DNA from: Phytoseiulus persimilis
Taxonomy: Eukaryota; Arthropoda; Arachnida; Mesostigmata; Phytoseiidae
Length of the DNA stretch: 64,000 bases
NCBI GenBank assembly: GCA_037576195.1
Contig: CM075104.1
Location: forward strand, 11,114,211 to 11,178,210
Direction of reading: 5' to 3'
The translations under genes and the position numbers were made by a program. Shown piece after piece: positions 50,214-62,062 of this stretch (positions are counted from its first letter, which is position 1; the number at the start of each line of letters is the position of its first letter). The notes below the pieces were generated by a model. That model saw nothing but the letters and a program-made list of their open reading frames with translations, searched no databases and had not been told where the DNA came from.

Positions 50214-52334
50214 TCGACTGGAGCGTACTTCAGCCTGTTCCCGACACGAGCCGAGTCACGAACGTCGGCCACGCTTCTGAAAGCTCGTCGATTCCAGCGT
50301 ACACCCATCGAGCCTAGCTTGGAAGCGGGAACTTCCACAGACGGCCGAATCTCCGGTTCCCGATCCGAAATTTGGCACTGGGTAACTTTCGTGGGAGCCG
50401 TGCCGGAAAGGATTGGAACTCGAGACGAGATAGCGAAGTTCTCGTCGAAAATTTCGTCATCGCAGTGCTTTTTCTTGCGTCGGTTGCCACGCGAAAGACG
50501 TGTTATGGAGCAATGATTTCACGGAGAACAGACGGTGATCTCTTTTCGATCGCCCTCCTACAATATGGCTCTTTGAGCAGATGGGATTCTCATCGGCAGC
50601 CTGGGCTTGCGTTTCAAGTTTACGATGTGGCGGGCAGCGATGCCTCCCCTCGATTTCAAGCTGGGATTCAGAACTGAGCGTACCAGCGAAAAATCTGCCC
50701 ACCGATAGCCCGGCCGCTGGAGAAAGATGTGGCCTTCCATTTCTCAAGCGACTGAGCACGGTGGAAACCATCCTGGAAAAAGAAAGAACGACAAGGCACC
50801 CACCGAGTTGCGCAAGCCGTTGTAATCTTCGTTCCACATCCAAAACATGACTGAACACTTTTGCATTTGAAAAGACGACTGTTCATTCAGCTTCGGATTC
50901 TCGCCGTGTTTTCCCATTCGAAGTTTCCGATGTGTGTGTGTGCTTTCCTCCCCGACCTGGAGCATCAATTGACGGATAGGAACTGACCGACGATGGCAAC
51001 CAGTATCGACACCAACGGGCCAAGAACTCTCTTGTTGCTTTCAAAAGCTTTTCACGTTTCCTGTCGTTATTCGAAAGCACGCGACTGGTTTTCTGTTGAG
51101 CTCCGAAAGTGATTCTTCTCGAGAACCGATTCATCCCGATCCCCCTTTCCACGCGAGAACACGTATTCCCGACATTCCGATCGATGAACGCGTGCAAAAC
51201 TGCGATCGACTGACTCACGAAACCCGATGAGCTTGATGTCCCCGGGCTTTGCTTGATGAGTCGCTCGTTCGAGTCATGTCCTGTACCAATACTTCGTGTA
51301 CCTTCATGACTGCACGCAGCCGTACCCGTTCTGTATGATGTTATCCCTCAGTGCCGACATGAATGGGAGCGGCTTCTTTCGGGTCCTTTTTCGTCGCCAG
51401 AATCACAACCTACTTGCGAGAGAATTATACTGTGAGCAGCGTGAATTTGTTTGTTCCTCATTTTCCACGGATCTCTTCGTTGTCAAGACTCCTTGCTGCT
51501 CACAGGAAGGAGGCTCGCACGGAACGGTACGCCCGACTTTTGGATTCTCGTTGTATGCTGCGAAGTACGTGGAACCGCTTTTCTAGGTCTGGGAAACAAT
51601 GGAATGATGGTAAATGGCGTGAAGTAGCAGCGACTGTGACATCTGAACACGGCGTTGCTTGCTTTCTCGTTCAGTCGAGGAAGGTTTTCCTGAGAACAGT
51701 CCCTTTCGTTGCCGCTGTCGGTGTTGGCGGCGGCGGCAGCGTAATTTCTGGTTGTGACCTCCTGTCGCGTCTGCCCGCTCGACTGTCTTGACGCTAGCTC
51801 GCTTGCTTCCTTCCTTCCTCATTAATTAACTCTGACGACCTCATGATGTGATTTAACAGCTGCAACTGTGTCACTCACTAAATATCATACCATCGGCGCG
51901 CGACCCATTTTTGAAGGTAAGCAAGCCGCCGCGGCGGAGCGGTCGAAGAAGCAACAGCGGCACCGTCGGGAAGACGAAGACACACGGAATGACGACGACA
52001 GCAACGACGATTCCGGCAGAAGGGAAATTCAGGAGAAGAATTCGAGAAAGGACTTCCTCACTGTCCGGTTGTCTGGTTCTCTTGAGAAACCGAGAAAACG
52101 TCCGATCTTCAGGCTCTAAGATCGAGTGGTCGAACTCGGTTTTGGAATGATTTTCTCATCAAAAAGTTCGATGGTTTTCTGGCGACAGAACGCGGAACGA
52201 TTCCGGGATTGTGAGGGGGGGGGGAAGGGGGTGAGCGCTTTACCAGCAGCCGGAATATCGGTCCTCGCTCCTGAACTGCAGAGCTGTGTATTGATCGTGT
52301 TAAAGGAGTATCAAAACATTGCGGAGTGAGATCC
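50214..52334. other. Interval with no gene seen
   Basis: No domain is recognisable. A plus-strand frame at about 51868-52119 is Lys/Arg/Asp-rich and a G run lies near 52217, but neither supports a gene call. Confidence 0.4.
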
Positions 52335-52613
52335 GCAATCGGAGGGACGCCCGCCGGCGGCCTCGTCGATATGAAACCATCTGAGCCAGTGCGGCCACGC
52401 TGTGGTACCTTTCTGAACACCGCATTCAACCCTCATGAAGATTCTGAGAAGATCAAATGGTTCGTCTCTAAGATTCAAGCAGCACCTGCGGACAGCTCGC
52501 CGCTGAAATCCTTGGTCGATGAACCAGACCTGGCGATCCAGCTGGATTTGGTTGCGCAATTTTCAGAATCCTCAGAGAAATCACCCTTCTACAATGCCGG
52601 TGAACCTCGATAG
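52335..52613 (+). CDS. Coding-like segment, product unknown
   Basis: This plus-strand frame has strongly protein-like codons and composition (for example FNPHEDSEKIKWFVSKIQ and PDLAIQLDLVAQFSES) and ends at a TAG at 52613. Two further protein-like frames follow in other registers (52637-52770 and 52670-52930). They could be joined by an intron using a GTGAAC donor near 52603 and an acceptor near 52644, or they could be a frameshifted pseudogene. I do not recognise the family. Confidence 0.3.
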   Translation, partial: AIGGTPAGGLVDMKPSEPVRPRCGTFLNTAFNPHEDSEKIKWFVSKIQAAPADSSPLKSLVDEPDLAIQLDLVAQFSESSEKSPFYNAGEPR

Positions 52614-54227
52614 AGAGACAAATTGGCATCCTATGCTCGAATCAGAGAACTCTCAAAGGTCGTTTCGCAATGCGGCTCAAGGAGATAATGGACAAAAATT
52701 CCTATCACGATCAACTCCAGATTATGTCAGAGAGAGACTCTGGAGTGTTCAAGCGCGCCATCCTCTCTAATAGAGGAGAAGAGCGATCCTTCTCTATGTC
52801 CAAGAACTTTTTTCAAGACTTGAGACACGGTTTGCCACGATCCAACATGAAGAGACTCTCACCGGTACAGTTCATGCGGATCCACTTTTCGACGAATGAA
52901 GAGGTTCTCATTCATAATCTCACATGCTGAATTTATCTGGGGAGAGTCCGAAATTTTCATGTCCGCTTCCTTCTCCGGCTTCGGGCAGAATGGTAGCCGG
53001 ACGCATGCCCTTTTTCCGCCACAAAAATGTCCGTTCATATAGGAGCTCCATTTATTAGTCGAGTCACTCGGTTGAGTAGCTTTCCGTTGTTCTAGCCAGT
53101 CGTCGTGTTAACAGTGTAGTTCGTTTCTGCGCCGGCAAAGCGATCGGCATCGGGGAGGAGGCGCGATCTTAGCGAACGTGGTTTCCGTGACCAGCTCATG
53201 GGACTGCGTGAGCTTTCACTTTCTCCTTCTCCGCAAGAGGTTCGGCGAAGCACGTGGTTCGCGTTTCGGGTTCGATTCTCTTCACAGTCTGGCGCTGAAG
53301 ATCCTGATCGGGATTACCCACTGACCAGGAGATATATGAGTGAGAACTTTCGTTCCGGAACTTGCCGAGCAGCCAGAGTTTGATGTTTTTCCATACCGAG
53401 ACTGCAACGTCAGAGGGTTAGGCATCCGTGTCGGGGAGAGAGATCCTGGCTCCTGGAGCATTCCAATCCGAGTCGACGCGATCTTCCAGCTGCTCATCAC
53501 CAGCCGCATTCGGCAATGGCCAGTGAAAAGTCTGCATCCAACCAAATTCTGAGAAAAAAACTCGTTCTCGTCTCGATGATTTGTTAGCAGGGATTCGAGG
53601 TTGGAGCGTCTTCCTGGAAAACTTAGGGCCAAGAGCCCCACCTCGACAGATATTCTTCGGCCGGATCGTGTACCCAGTGTGAAAACACGTGAACCCGAAG
53701 TTTTCAGCCTCCTCCGTCACTCAGATCCAAATATATCAACATTGTTTAACAATATCATTAATTTCTCATTCAAAGCCATGGTCGAGACTTCACTTGGAAT
53801 CGTTATATCTCGAGTACCGCTGTGCCCAAAGCATCGAGCGGTTTTTGGTAAGCTCTCTTCAGGGGCCATCTTTTCGTATAGTCGGTTTTCAGATCGCATG
53901 ATTTCCGAGGATCTGAAAATCGGAGGTTTTTCAATTTAGATGGTTGATACTCGTGGCCGGCGAAGAGCCGCTGAAATCCACAATGAAGCCTCAACTGCCC
54001 TCTTCGTACCCGCGAAGCTTCATACAAACCGAGAATTAGCTTTCGGAGTTATCGCTCCGAGTAGGTTACCGAGCAGACCGCTCTTTCATGACGGATTTCG
54101 GGGCTTAGACTCAAACGCTGCTTTCAACATTCACGAGACGAGAAAAATCGTTTATTTTTCTCTCATTTCTTTCGCCTATGTCTATTTCTGTCTGCGTTGT
54201 CTCTTCCGAGGAATCTTCAACCGTCGA

Positions 54228-54348
54228 GATAGCTTCGCTCGGAGTCTGTCCCATTCTCCGGAAGGTAAAAGGAGACTCGGGAGCTCGGCCTCCGGTGGCC
54301 TCACCTCGCAAGTGCAAAGGTGGTACACGGCGGCAGCCACGTGAGCAC
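54228..54348 (+). repeat. Left arm of a large imperfect inverted repeat
   Basis: This 121-bp arm pairs with 54470-54580. The innermost 28 bp (54321-54348, TGGTACACGGCGGCAGCCAC followed by GTGAGCAC) is a perfect match to the reverse complement of 54470-54497. Outward, identity stays high with scattered substitutions and small gaps. The loop is 121 bp. No transposase or flanking target-site duplication was identified. Confidence 0.93.
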
Positions 54349-54469
54349 AACGTACTATGATGTAGCTACCTGCAGGTGTTTATCCCAGATGTGACTCGCC
54401 ACAACAATGTCTGATTGATTTTAGCTCACTGGTTCGAAAGCCCCCACGGTGATCGCTCCATATGATCCC

Positions 54470-54580
54470 GTGCTCACGTGGCTGCCGCCGTGTACCAACT
54501 CCCGACCCGACTAGCGGAGGCCGAGCTCCCGAATCTCCTTTTTCCTTCGGAAAATGAGACAGAATCCGAACGAAACTATC
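54470..54580 (-). repeat. Right arm of a large imperfect inverted repeat
   Basis: Reverse complement of the left arm at 54228-54348. Most mismatches read as C in the left arm and T in the reverse complement of this arm. The minus-strand open frame at 55077-54580 ends at the outer edge of this arm. Confidence 0.93.
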
Positions 54581-55077
54581 TAGGTATTTGCGAATTTCGC
54601 AGGAGAGGGGATGAAATAGAAATAGACCTCGCCAATATAGAAATAGGCTGAATCTCGATCTGGATAAAACTCCGCGGCTGAGTCGCTCTGTTTCTCAAAG
54701 ACAGAACGTGAGAAGCTTGACACCTTCAGACCACAAATGCTCGGTTTGAATAAGTTTCTTCCATGTTCCTCAATTAACATGGTTGTTTCTCTGGACGACT
54801 TTTCATCCTCGACACCAAGAAGAACTCGTAGGAAAATCCTCCCCCGTTTGAGCCGAACGATCATGTTCGATTCCAGATCTAGCTCTCTTTGAGCAACTCT
54901 TGCTCGACGCCTCGAACACCCATTTCCTCGTTTAAGAATCGATAGCACGAGCTCATCGTGGCTGTACAATCGCTCACTTCGAGATTGACCGGAAGTCTCA
55001 TCGCAAGGCGAGCTCCTGTCACAAAGTCTTTGCAGACCGATCCCTTCGGCCAGCACAGAAATTAACCAACGTCTCAT
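54580..55077 (-). CDS. 165-codon open frame beside the inverted repeat
   Basis: The frame starts at an ATG at 55077 and ends in TAG at 54580, at the border of the right arm. The sequence is balanced (for example DELVLSILKRGNG and MIVRLKRGRIFLRVLLGVED), which is more protein-like than most chance frames, but no family is recognised. Frames of this length are expected a few times by chance in a 64 kb window. It could be a remnant of an element that used the inverted repeat, which is speculation. Confidence 0.25.
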   Translation of the reverse strand: MRRWLISVLAEGIGLQRLCDRSSPCDETSGQSRSERLYSHDELVLSILKRGNGCSRRRARVAQRELDLESNMIVRLKRGRIFLRVLLGVEDEKSSRETTMLIEEHGRNLFKPSICGLKVSSFSRSVFEKQSDSAAEFYPDRDSAYFYIGEVYFYFIPSPAKFANT

Positions 55078-55385
55078 CTACGCCATTCGATCAGGTTTCG
55101 AGAACTTGTTCTGGCTTCAGATGCAGCGCAGCACGCGAAAGTGAAACCGCCGCTTCCGGACAATGAGTAGATGTGGACTTAGTACTTCCGAGTGTTCGTG
55201 GTCGAACGCTTCACGTTACCGTGAGGTTCTACAACGTGGATCGATTTACTGATCCGTGTTGTGTTACACAAGACGCGCCGGCGGAATCGCGGACGAACGG
55301 GCGAATGAACCGGCGACTAGATGGACCCAATTGTTAGAATAGACGCTCGCAGTTTCTCGCTTGCTTGCCTCAACTCGCTTGTAAC

Positions 55386-55595
55386 CGGGGAAAGTCTTCT
55401 CGTTCTCCTGTGCACGATACCACGCCAAAACCCAGCAAAGCAGGCAAACCGAGCAATGTGGATGCCATCGATGATGATGAAGTCGCCGCGGCTCCTGATG
55501 ATGGAGATAGTGATGATGATATTACCTTGTCTAAAAGAAGCAGGAGCAGCGGCATTAATCGCTCCAGTAACCACGTAACCGTTACAGGATTGTGA
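55386..55595 (+). CDS. Acidic coding-like segment, product unknown
   Basis: A plus-strand frame with clear G-first codon bias reads as a Lys/Ser/Pro stretch followed by an Asp-rich stretch (DDDEVAAAPDDGDSDDD) and a basic cluster (SKRSRSSG). It ends at a TGA at 55595, with a GTAACC donor-like site shortly before. It may be an exon of a disordered regulatory protein and could belong with the plus-strand islands at 58.7-60.6 kb. Confidence 0.27.
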   Translation, partial: RGKSSRSPVHDTTPKPSKAGKPSNVDAIDDDEVAAAPDDGDSDDDITLSKRSRSSGINRSSNHVTVTGL

Positions 55596-58500
55596 CGAAC
55601 GCTTCGCACTGACTTTTGTTCCGGGCGTTCATCAGATCGACCGCTCTTTCGTTTGCCAGCCGACCAAGCACCGGCGCGGAGGCAACGGACTCGGTCGTAA
55701 CTTGCTCTTGAAACGGATTCGCCACGTAGAGCTGATGCTTCACCACTCCCGGCCGGGCTGCGAGTCAAGATCGATTGATGGGGGGAAGGGGAGGGGGGGG
55801 GGGGCAGCGGTCGTGGAGGAACAGATGCATTTCGAAATCGATTCCGTGCCGGTTGCACGATGGGCAACACCTCGAACACTGAGCAAACAGCTCGTCCGTC
55901 CGATCCGGAGCGCGCGGAGCAAAGGCCGACCCAGAGGTTGCCTTGATCCGGGGGATTTGCATCGCTCGGCCGGGCTGATTCCAACGAACGATACCACGCG
56001 ATACCCCCAGGAAGATACTGTGCCTTCGTGGAAAGTTTCAATCAACTCCCACGAGCACCGAGCAACTCCGGTGCTGACGTACGACCGCTCGAGCCCTCGC
56101 TCAGCAAATCGTCCCGACAAGCCGTGATGGAGTGTCGTCACGCCGGAGCGGAAGTTCAGAAAAATAGAAGAAAGGAACACTTCTGACCGGGGCTGCGTCT
56201 CTTGATTTGATCGTTCCGTGCAGGGTTTCAGATGAGCGAAAGGAATAACTCGCCCTTCGATGCCACCAGTCAAACCCTTGACGGTGTTCGGATCCATTTG
56301 GCCAGGATCCATTTTTCTGGAGGGATGCATTTCCCTCTGTTCGCGTCGTTTCCACGAGCTGTTTCCACAGCTCCCGCCGATGTTTCGTGCTCATTCTGTG
56401 CGTTGTATTTTTTTTGTTGTCTGGAAACTTTCTCCTCGCTCTGGGAATGACGACTTCAATGAGACGGGATGTAGACCCTCCTGTTGGTTTTTCAGCCTGA
56501 TTTCGTGGGCCCGGCTACTTCCGGCGGGATGGTTGAGGCTTCCTGCTTTTTTCTGTCACTCGAACCACATTGGATTAGGCACAATCCGTTGATCTTGCGA
56601 TGGTTTGACAGCAGCATCCACTCATTTTCGGACTCTGAACGCTTTCTGTCGGATGCGGATGAGATGTGACTGCGAAGAGGAGCCACACTTCAACGAGCGA
56701 CAAGACATCATGGCGTTCCACGCAGCGCTGATGATGTAGAATCCGATGTCCAATAGCGTCGGTCGGAGAAGATCGTCTCCATGTTACAACAGTGGTACGG
56801 CTTTTCGATGCCGGTGGAAAGGAGTTCTTACTGAGTGCTCGAACGATCGAATGCTCATAAGTGAAAGTTTACTCTGTCTTCACAGATCCATCCTACCTCA
56901 CTGTCCCCACTTCACTATTCGGTCCGATTTCTAGTTTGGAATCTCGACCTGCTCTCCCCTCCCGTGATTCGATGCGCAGCCTGAGGAAGATTGAGCAAAG
57001 TCTTCAACGAGGCGACCTGCACCTAGTGAGGTTCGGAGTAGAAGTAAACTCGAATTCCTCACCCAATCGTCATAACTCCCGACGGGAGGAGAAACGGCTC
57101 AGTTCATTCCCGGTCGAATTTAATGGCCTTGAACTCATCAAGGGGATGTCGTGGATCTGCCGCGCCTCCCCAGACAGGTCTCTCGCAGAGGCATGTCTCC
57201 GGCGCATAATGCGTCAAATCTTCGTTTCTGGACAGCTTCAAAGCGAAGGTGAACTGATTGTGCGAATGGCGCCGACCACCCAATCTTCTCGGACGCGCCG
57301 ATCATTGGAGACGGGGGTCCCGCGTACAGTACGCAGATATCTTCCCGCCATCGCGTGATCGTTGGCCAACGCGAAGGCAAGCATGCAATGCGTCTCTAGT
57401 GACAAAAATGATCGTATTTGAACTCGTTATTGCATCCAGAAGTGTTGAATCAATGAATTGAGAATCGAGGTCATGAAACCGGCTGGATGCCGCAGATCAT
57501 GCCTTGGTTGGGGCAACGTTCCCTTGTTTCTCCGAGGTCCGGTCCGTGTTCTTGCGCCGCCGCACGGTGGGCCAAGCTCTAATCGCAGGTCTCGGGTTCC
57601 GCCTCGGAGATCAAGCGGCCCGGATTCCAGTCGGAGCCACGTTCCAACCCTCCTCCGTTAACTCCTCTTCACTTTCTGTTCGCTCGACCAGCGACTGATC
57701 CCATCGAACCGTTCGGCTCTTCATCCGGCTGTGTCCGTCTCCTGATTGCGATGTTTTTTTCTTTTAATTCTCCTCCACGAGAAGTAGTAAGCGGTCGCAG
57801 TGAGAATCACTCCGTTCGCGGGGCAGAAAACCGAGTGGCTGCCTACGTACCGGATACAGCGCCGTCCCCACCCGTACGATTCTGCTCCGGTTCTTCGGTA
57901 GCAGATGTGAAAAATGTGGTGATAACGGAACCACTGTTAACCCCACCGGTACCCGCCCCGCTGCCGCCAGAATTCCCGACTGCTGCTACACGTTCGAGCG
58001 GCCGGCCGGCCGGCCGGCTTGATTGACTGCCTGCCCGTCTGCCGGTCGATTTCTCAGCCTGTCATCGCTGTTCATTACCAAAACTCAATAACGACGAGCG
58101 AGACACAAATGGAAGAAGTGAATGAATCCCTCCTTGTTCAATGTCCCGCTTAAGACGCGGCGTGCTCTTCCGAATGCGGTTCGACGCCGAGCCGGCTAGT
58201 GGATAACGGCGGGTGGCAGCTTGCTTGGCTAGTTGGCAGACGGACAGTCAGGCTCGGAAACTATCAAAAAGCTTCTGAGAATTTGGGAGAGATAATGGAG
58301 CCTGTTGGACGCAGACGCGGATTACGGTTAAGCGGGAATCCTTCTGCAATTTCGCTTAAACTGCGAAGTTTTCGACGCACAAAAAATACGAAAAATCGAG
58401 ACTCACACACTCGCATCGTCTTCTTCATCACCATGGCGAGCTGCTGCTGCTGCCGCCACCAGCACCGCTGCCACCTAGAACGAGAATTACCGGAAACGGG

Positions 58501-58668
58501 GTAAGCGGACGAGGAGGAATGATCTGCAAACTTTTGCCACTGATGCGACAAAGAAATATTCCACATTTGATGCGGTGAACACGAACGACTTCCAGGTTGC
58601 CATCGTTGCCCATTGTCAGTTTTGCTATTTTGTTTTTCTCTCTTTTTCTTGGAGTCATTCCCGGACAG
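55596..58668. other. Interval with no recognisable gene
   Basis: No known domain. A G run is present near 55794-55803. A plus-strand frame at 57751-58026 is Pro/Val-rich and weakly protein-like. Confidence 0.4.
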
Positions 58669-59115
58669 AGTTCTGTACTTCGGATCATGGTGGCGACAGG
58701 CGAAACTGTGACCGAACAAACTGGCTCCGAAATCGAATGCGGAGCACCCGTAAAGTCTGAGAAGAGAAGTTGTGAGAGCGCAGCCGGGGAAGCAAACGAA
58801 ATCATTTCAATACGCTCATCGGGAGCGCGTAGGGCCCTTTCCACGACCTGTTGCTCTTATCAAGATGACCGCTTAAACTTCTCCTCTGACCTCCCGAGCG
58901 AAGTATGTACTGTGACTTTCTTCTGAGCTGAGAACAAAGTCATGTTGGCAGATCTTAATCATTGTGACGCTCGAGGGTTCGGGCCACTCGAATAATGAAA
59001 CTATTAAAAACCATGCTACTATATCAGATGAATCATGGCGAAAAGCAGCAGCTCACGGTCCCGTTATGAAGCGGCCGTTATCCGAAACCCGAGAATCTAC
59101 TCGACCCGATGTCAA
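58669..59115 (+). CDS. Two coding-like exons, product unknown
   Basis: Segment 58669-58902 follows a long pyrimidine tract ending in CAG and ends at a GTATGT donor; it holds 78 codons (for example MVATGETVTEQTGSEIEC). Segment 58952-59115 follows a TTGGCAG acceptor and ends at a GTATTT donor. The first ends in phase 0 and the second begins in phase 0, so they splice in frame across a 49-bp intron. Codon bias is protein-like. The product is Ser/Glu-rich and unrecognised. The frame upstream of 58669 reads like a signal peptide, but its T-rich codons look more like the splice-site pyrimidine tract. An overlapping minus-strand frame (58844-58428) is the alternative. Confidence 0.3.
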
Positions 59116-59911
59116 GTATTTTTCCCGTCTCTCGTTCCGGCCCTCCTCCAGATGCCCTCCCGACTCGGGCTTGGGTGCTAGAGGTCGGCCGGCCTGTTGT
59201 GCCGAAGGCCCCTAGTACACCAGAGCAAGCACCAGGGCGTACCCAGCTTTTTTTTTCAGGAGGGGGGGGGGGCAAGGATGTGATGACGATCACGATAATG
59301 AGCATCATCGTCGCGAGTTTTTCATGACCCAATCCACATGGTTTTCAAACCTGTGAAGACTTTCCTGATAACACATAATTTTTGCGGAGCAATTTCATCC
59401 ATCGAAGTAGAATGTTATCCAGCCTTCCCAATATTATCGAAGAGTTTCGGGGGGCATGGCCCCCTTGCTCACCCACCACCCTGGGTAAGCCACTGGCAGG
59501 AACAACAAAGTGGGCGGAACTTCAACTAGAACTCCGAGGGATCCTGACTCCCTCCATTCCTCAGCCCCGGTTTTCCAACATTCCCCTGTGGTAGGAATGC
59601 TGGTTTTTGATTATCCTCGAAGGTCGTTAGAAGCCGAATCAGTGGTGCAGAATTATATGCGGTGCTGCATCACGGATAAATGTGCCGCTATGACCACCCG
59701 GCCCACCTCGTCGGAAATGGTCAAGGCATAGGATCGAGGAGTTCTGCTGATTAGAAATCGTGTTTCGCCCGTTTGGGACTCCCCCGTATCCGACTCGGTC
59801 GTGTATTGATGATGGTCGAAGAAGTCGAGACGTTTCGGTCCACTACCGGGATCTTGAGTTATGTATTCCGAGAAATCTTCCACCGGCTTCACCTCTGGTA
59901 TAGTGGCGTAG

Positions 59912-60605
59912 CTGGAGGAAACACTCGAAAAAACGGGTGAAAGTGAACAACCGTCGCGGCGGCGGTCGGATCTGTCATACGCGGACGGAATGGGTTGGGC
60001 CGGCCGACCGGGTCGGGCTGCCAGATTATTCCACAAGACAAACGAAGTCATCCCGGTCACCCTCTACGGGGAATCGGAGACGTTCGGCGCGAATTCCCAG
60101 AAACTGTCAAGGTTCCAAGTTTGCACCCAGGAAACTCCCTTCAAGCTAACGGTTCCGGGCGGTATGAACCGTTCGCTCCGTGGAACGGCGGATTCCTCAG
60201 CCGGACTGGGAAGAAATTCCAGGCATTCCACTGTGCTACGCATAACAGATTGACAGAGTTAGGCTTTCTTGCTCTTCGATGATTTTCCCGGCGGTGTTGG
60301 CGGCGGCGGCCACGACGACAGTCCGGTGCCGGCAACCGTGATGATGATGATAGTACTTCTCGAGGGTCCATCGATTCGTCCGTTTCTCCGCCGGGCGTCC
60401 AATCGTAAGTCCGTCCCTCCCTCGTTTCGGCCGCCGCGACGTTTCCGTTGATCCGGGTGGGCATAACTTGCCACGAGGTTTTGCCGACAATTCGAGGGTT
60501 TGCTTTCCATCTACTGGGTCAGTCATCCAGCGACTGTTCCCTTTCCTGCAGCAGCGCTCCGGGTTTAAATCCGGAGGCGAGGCTCGTTGCGCCAGAATCC
60601 ACGTC
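59912..60605 (+). CDS. Further coding-like segments on plus, product unknown
   Basis: Three stretches look like exons. 59912-60161 ends at a GTATGA donor and includes FHKTNEVIPVTLYGESETFG. 60322-60404 ends at a perfect GTAAGT donor and includes GNRDDDDSTSRGS. 60552-60605 follows TCCTGCAG and ends at GTGAGC. The last two join in phase 2; the first does not join the second in phase. They may continue the gene seen at 58.7 kb, but no family is recognised and the minus strand is also open over parts of this stretch. Confidence 0.22.
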
Positions 60606-60886
60606 GTGAGCAAGGAAACAGGACGCCAGTGGCGTTCAACTCCCAGGATACCCGCAGGCTACCCGGAGTGTGTTGTGACTGCAGCACCCGTGTTAACGTG
60701 CCAAACTCCGTGACAACGATGCGGTTCTTTATTTCGGTGAGCATCGTGAAATCTCTCCACCACCAGGCTCCACCAGCTACCTCAGCAGTGCTTTATCTTG
60801 AAACCTCAACTACTCTGGATTACAAGTAGATGACAAGACGGCGTGTCTGACGTCGGCCGTTGAAATAATTGTCTCTCATCGCGCAT

Positions 60887-61054
60887 TCAGAGCAGAGAGC
60901 CCGTCATTCCGTGCAGCACTGCGCGTAGGCTCTCCAGCTCGGTGGTCATCATCGTGGTGATCTGTGGCATCGGCTTGTCGAATGTTTGGCCAGAGCACAT
61001 GGCGTCCTGCGATTCGGATCCGCTGGATCTTGCGCGAGAGCTGATGCTCGAGGT
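60887..61054 (-). CDS. Possible C-terminal exon, product unknown
   Basis: The minus strand gives 55 codons and a TGA after a GTCAG acceptor at 61055-61059. The text is Ser-rich at first, then QITTMMTTELESLRAVLHGM, which looks like a short amphipathic helix at a protein's C-terminus. An in-frame stop lies just upstream, so the exon must begin near 61054. It may be the last exon of the minus-strand islands at 62-63 kb. Confidence 0.3.
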   Translation of the reverse strand, partial: TSSISSRARSSGSESQDAMCSGQTFDKPMPQITTMMTTELESLRAVLHGMTGSLL

Positions 61055-61862
61055 CTGACATTTTTTCCCCGCGAACGTTCAGAGTCTGGATCTTGGACCG
61101 AGTTTGGCAGCGTAGGAGGTAGGAGTTGACCGCTCAATCGTGGTCACCAAGAAACCGGAACTCGCTGAAGACAGTCGCATCCTCGTTTGTTCATTCTGAG
61201 CACGCAGCGATCTCATTTTCTTACAATATCTCCGGCTCCGATGCCGGTGCTCGATTACTTGTCGGTGCCAGAATTGATGGTCTTGCACGGGAAGGCCGTT
61301 CAGAGGAACCGAACGCGTCCGGCAGGACGAGCGGTTCTCCGCTTCTCCGGCGACCGATCGTCTTGTTTGTTCTATATCGCTTTCCGATGTGGAGTTTGAC
61401 CGCGAGCCGTTGTGACCAAAAACCCTGGAGCCGACCTGAGAACCTCCGTACAGCGAGAGATTAGAACTCCGGGGGGCCTTCCGCCGGCGAGGGACATTCT
61501 CAGAGCGGTATTTAACAGAAAACGGAAGAAGGAAGACCTCGATACGTCACGCCTCGGTTGACCACGATGAGCATTGTCTGGAACGGCGTCGGTACCCGAT
61601 CGCGTGGTCAAAATTTACACCAGCGCTGTTTCGACTTTTCTGCTCCTCTTCCTTTTCGTTCACTTTCATGTTCGTGTCATCGGCAATGGTCGACGGGAAA
61701 AGGAGAAACTACTTTCTCTCCGTGCCGTCTCGTGGCTGAGGCTCTGTTTTTGAGCTAGCGAACCAGTTTCGGGAGGGAGAGCGGGGCCACCATTACGTCT
61801 GAATTTTACGTCCGAAACGGTGCCCGGCGCTCTGTCTGAGGGTCTGCCGCTCGGACTTCACT

Positions 61863-61903
61863 TGACTGACTGACCGACCGACCGACCGACCGACCAGCCA
61901 GCC
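61863..61903. repeat. TGAC/CGAC tetranucleotide array
   Basis: Short run of TGAC units passing into CGAC and then CAGC units, the same family of repeats as at 5.7 kb. Confidence 0.85.
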
Positions 61904-62062
61904 GCGTCATTGCGATCATGTCGATGATGAAGAGCCCGATGATGAGAATGATTGCCGCAGGGCCGACGACGAAAAGCGATGATGATGATGGGCTTGGACT
62001 GCCTGCCCGTTCACTTCCTGCTTGCCTCATTCAGTCCGTCAGATGACGATTTTGCTTCGGCT

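Noticed and set aside
58428-58844. 138-codon minus-strand frame
   Set aside because: Gly/Ser tail comes from trinucleotide-rich DNA and no splice context supports it; the overlapping plus-strand segment has better borders. Left as an alternative only.
59653-60060. 135-codon minus-strand frame with FLISRTPRSYALTISDEVG, loosely like an SH2 or scramblase strand pattern
   Set aside because: The typical SH2 tryptophan and the scramblase cysteine cluster are absent, and frames of this length are expected by chance. No adjoining exon was found.
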